Below, piece by piece: positions 4,996 to 5,210 of a stretch of 5,210 nt of DNA. The stretch lies in assembly GCA_018711785.1 (NCBI GenBank), contig DVHW01000034.1, positions 1 to 5,210 on the forward strand, given 5' to 3'. Every line of letters starts with the position of its first letter. Within the stretch, counting starts at the first letter, position 1. The DNA comes from Candidatus Galloscillospira excrementavium. GTDB taxonomy: Bacteria; Bacillota; Clostridia; Oscillospirales; Oscillospiraceae. The position numbers and the translations under genes are program-made. The notes under the pieces were generated by a model, which did no database searches, was not told where the DNA came from, and saw only the letters and a list, made by a program, of their open reading frames with translations.

Positions 4996-5026
4996 ACCAT
5001 ACCACATGGAGTCCACTCCAAGTCAA
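4996..5026 (-). promoter_or_regulatory. MerR-type promoter with 19-nt spacer and central operator
   Basis: On the minus strand, -35 TTGACT (5026-5021) and -10 TATGGT (5001-4996) are 19 nt apart, the lengthened spacer typical of promoters activated by MerR-family proteins through DNA untwisting. The spacer holds the dyad TGGAGT-CC-ACTCCA as written on the plus strand (5007-5020), extendable to 9-bp arms with one mismatch (5004-5023). It lies directly upstream of the MerR gene, so autoregulation is the natural inference. The dyad resembles operators of AdhR/NmlR-like regulators. Confidence 0.85.
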
Positions 5027-5027
5027 G

Positions 5028-5041
5028 GGGCAATTTTGCCC
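5028..5041. repeat. Inverted repeat GGGCAA-TT-TTGCCC next to the MerR -35 box
   Basis: Perfect 6-bp arms with a 2-nt centre, one base upstream of the -35 hexamer on the merR side. Size and position suit a second operator for another dimeric regulator, or an upstream activator site; the A/T centre may simply be promoter context. Function unknown. Confidence 0.4.
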
Positions 5042-5062
5042 GCCGCCGGGTCCTTTCCGACT

Positions 5063-5084
5063 GCCGGGCCGCTGGCAGCCCGGC
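5063..5084 (+). other. Small hairpin abutting the right-edge terminator
   Basis: GCCGGGC (5063-5069) and GCCCGGC (5078-5084) pair perfectly over 7 bp with an 8-nt loop. Its right arm ends exactly where the next, larger stem begins, so the two could stack coaxially in RNA. An alternative fold CTGCC/GGCAG (5061-5065, 5074-5078) is mutually exclusive with it. Confidence 0.45.
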
Positions 5085-5129
5085 CGACACGGCCCTCCCC
5101 CCGGCGGGGAGGGTCGTGTCGCCTTTCTT
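5085..5129 (+). terminator. Plus-strand intrinsic terminator-like hairpin without an upstream plus-strand gene
   Basis: A 16-bp stem (5085-5100 with 5106-5121, a single G.U) and loop CCGGC are followed by CCTTTCTT (5122-5129), nearly the same T-run as the purL terminator (CTTTCTT). The T-run is on the plus side only; the minus side is G/C-rich. No plus-strand gene is found between 4387 and here, so the transcript it would end is unidentified. Confidence 0.65.
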
Positions 5130-5207
5130 AAGGCATGTATTAAGACCGGCTGCGGAATTTTTAAGAACGCGGGAAATTTTTAAGAACAGAGGAAGGTCCC
5201 TTTAAGA
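5128..5207 (+). repeat. Spaced direct repeats of TTAAGA in an A/T-rich control region
   Basis: TTAAGA occurs at 5140-5145, 5161-5166, 5180-5185 and 5202-5207 (spacings 21, 19 and 22 nt), with a palindromic CTTAAG at 5127-5132. The second and third copies belong to a 13-bp exact repeat AATTTTTAAGAAC (5156-5168 and 5175-5187). All copies point the same way and are about two helical turns apart, which looks like a regulator-binding array in front of a gene beyond the right edge. The 9-mer CCCTTTAAG at 5198-5206 also occurs at 2504-2512. Confidence 0.55.
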
Positions 5208-5210
5208 TTT

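Noticed and set aside
4938..5090. Upstream extension of the MerR protein to ATG 5090
   Set aside because: The extension covers the operator, -10/-35 boxes and ribosome binding site and lacks MerR-like residues; ATG 4937 begins the standard winged helix.

Overview
The window reads as a piece of chromosome from a GC-rich anaerobic Firmicute of class Clostridia. A gut Oscillospiraceae-type organism (Flavonifractor/Lawsonibacter/Oscillibacter-like) is my best guess. This is inferred from the very high G+C at third codon positions in every convincing gene, strong AGGAGG-type ribosome binding sites, the single-chain PurL with a fused glutaminase domain, a VanR-type regulator and Firmicute-style intrinsic terminators. 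Nothing here gives a species-level call.

Layout, left to right. (1) Positions 2-2419: the 3' two thirds of purL (purine synthesis), closed by a hairpin terminator. (2) A 76-residue, very hydrophobic membrane protein of unknown function, with its own short promoter region carrying a CTTTAA-N5-CTTTAA direct repeat. (3) A complete OmpR/PhoB-class response regulator that closely resembles VanR, but with no VanS-like kinase and no van resistance genes next to it. Its promoter is strong, and a 13-bp inverted repeat brackets the -10 box and swallows the Shine-Dalgarno sequence. (4) A compact tRNA cluster, Met(CAT)-Glu(TTC)-Val(CAC), with a near-consensus promoter and a textbook terminator. (5) A loosely organised stretch (3992-4437) containing a terminator and a short ORF that looks coding only in its second half; it may be a gene remnant. 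(6) A perfect 16-bp hairpin, then a minus-strand MerR-family regulator resembling AdhR/NmlR aldehyde/thiol-stress regulators (Cys52 present), with a MerR-type operator in a 19-nt promoter spacer ahead of it. (7) A right-hand non-coding edge with two stacked hairpins, a terminator-like T-run and four copies of TTAAGA at 19-22 nt spacing, probably the control region of a gene outside the window.

The genes do not form one pathway. purL and the tRNAs are housekeeping; the two regulators are independent units. The points most worth following are regulatory: the inverted repeat over the VanR-like gene's -10 and ribosome binding site, the tandem CTTTAA/TTAAGA sites that could be bound by an OmpR/PhoB-class protein, the autoregulatory MerR operator, and a plus-strand terminator at 5085-5129 with no plus-strand gene in front of it. 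I see no CRISPR array, insertion sequence, phage gene or toxin-antitoxin pair, and no sequence that I can firmly call a new biological system.
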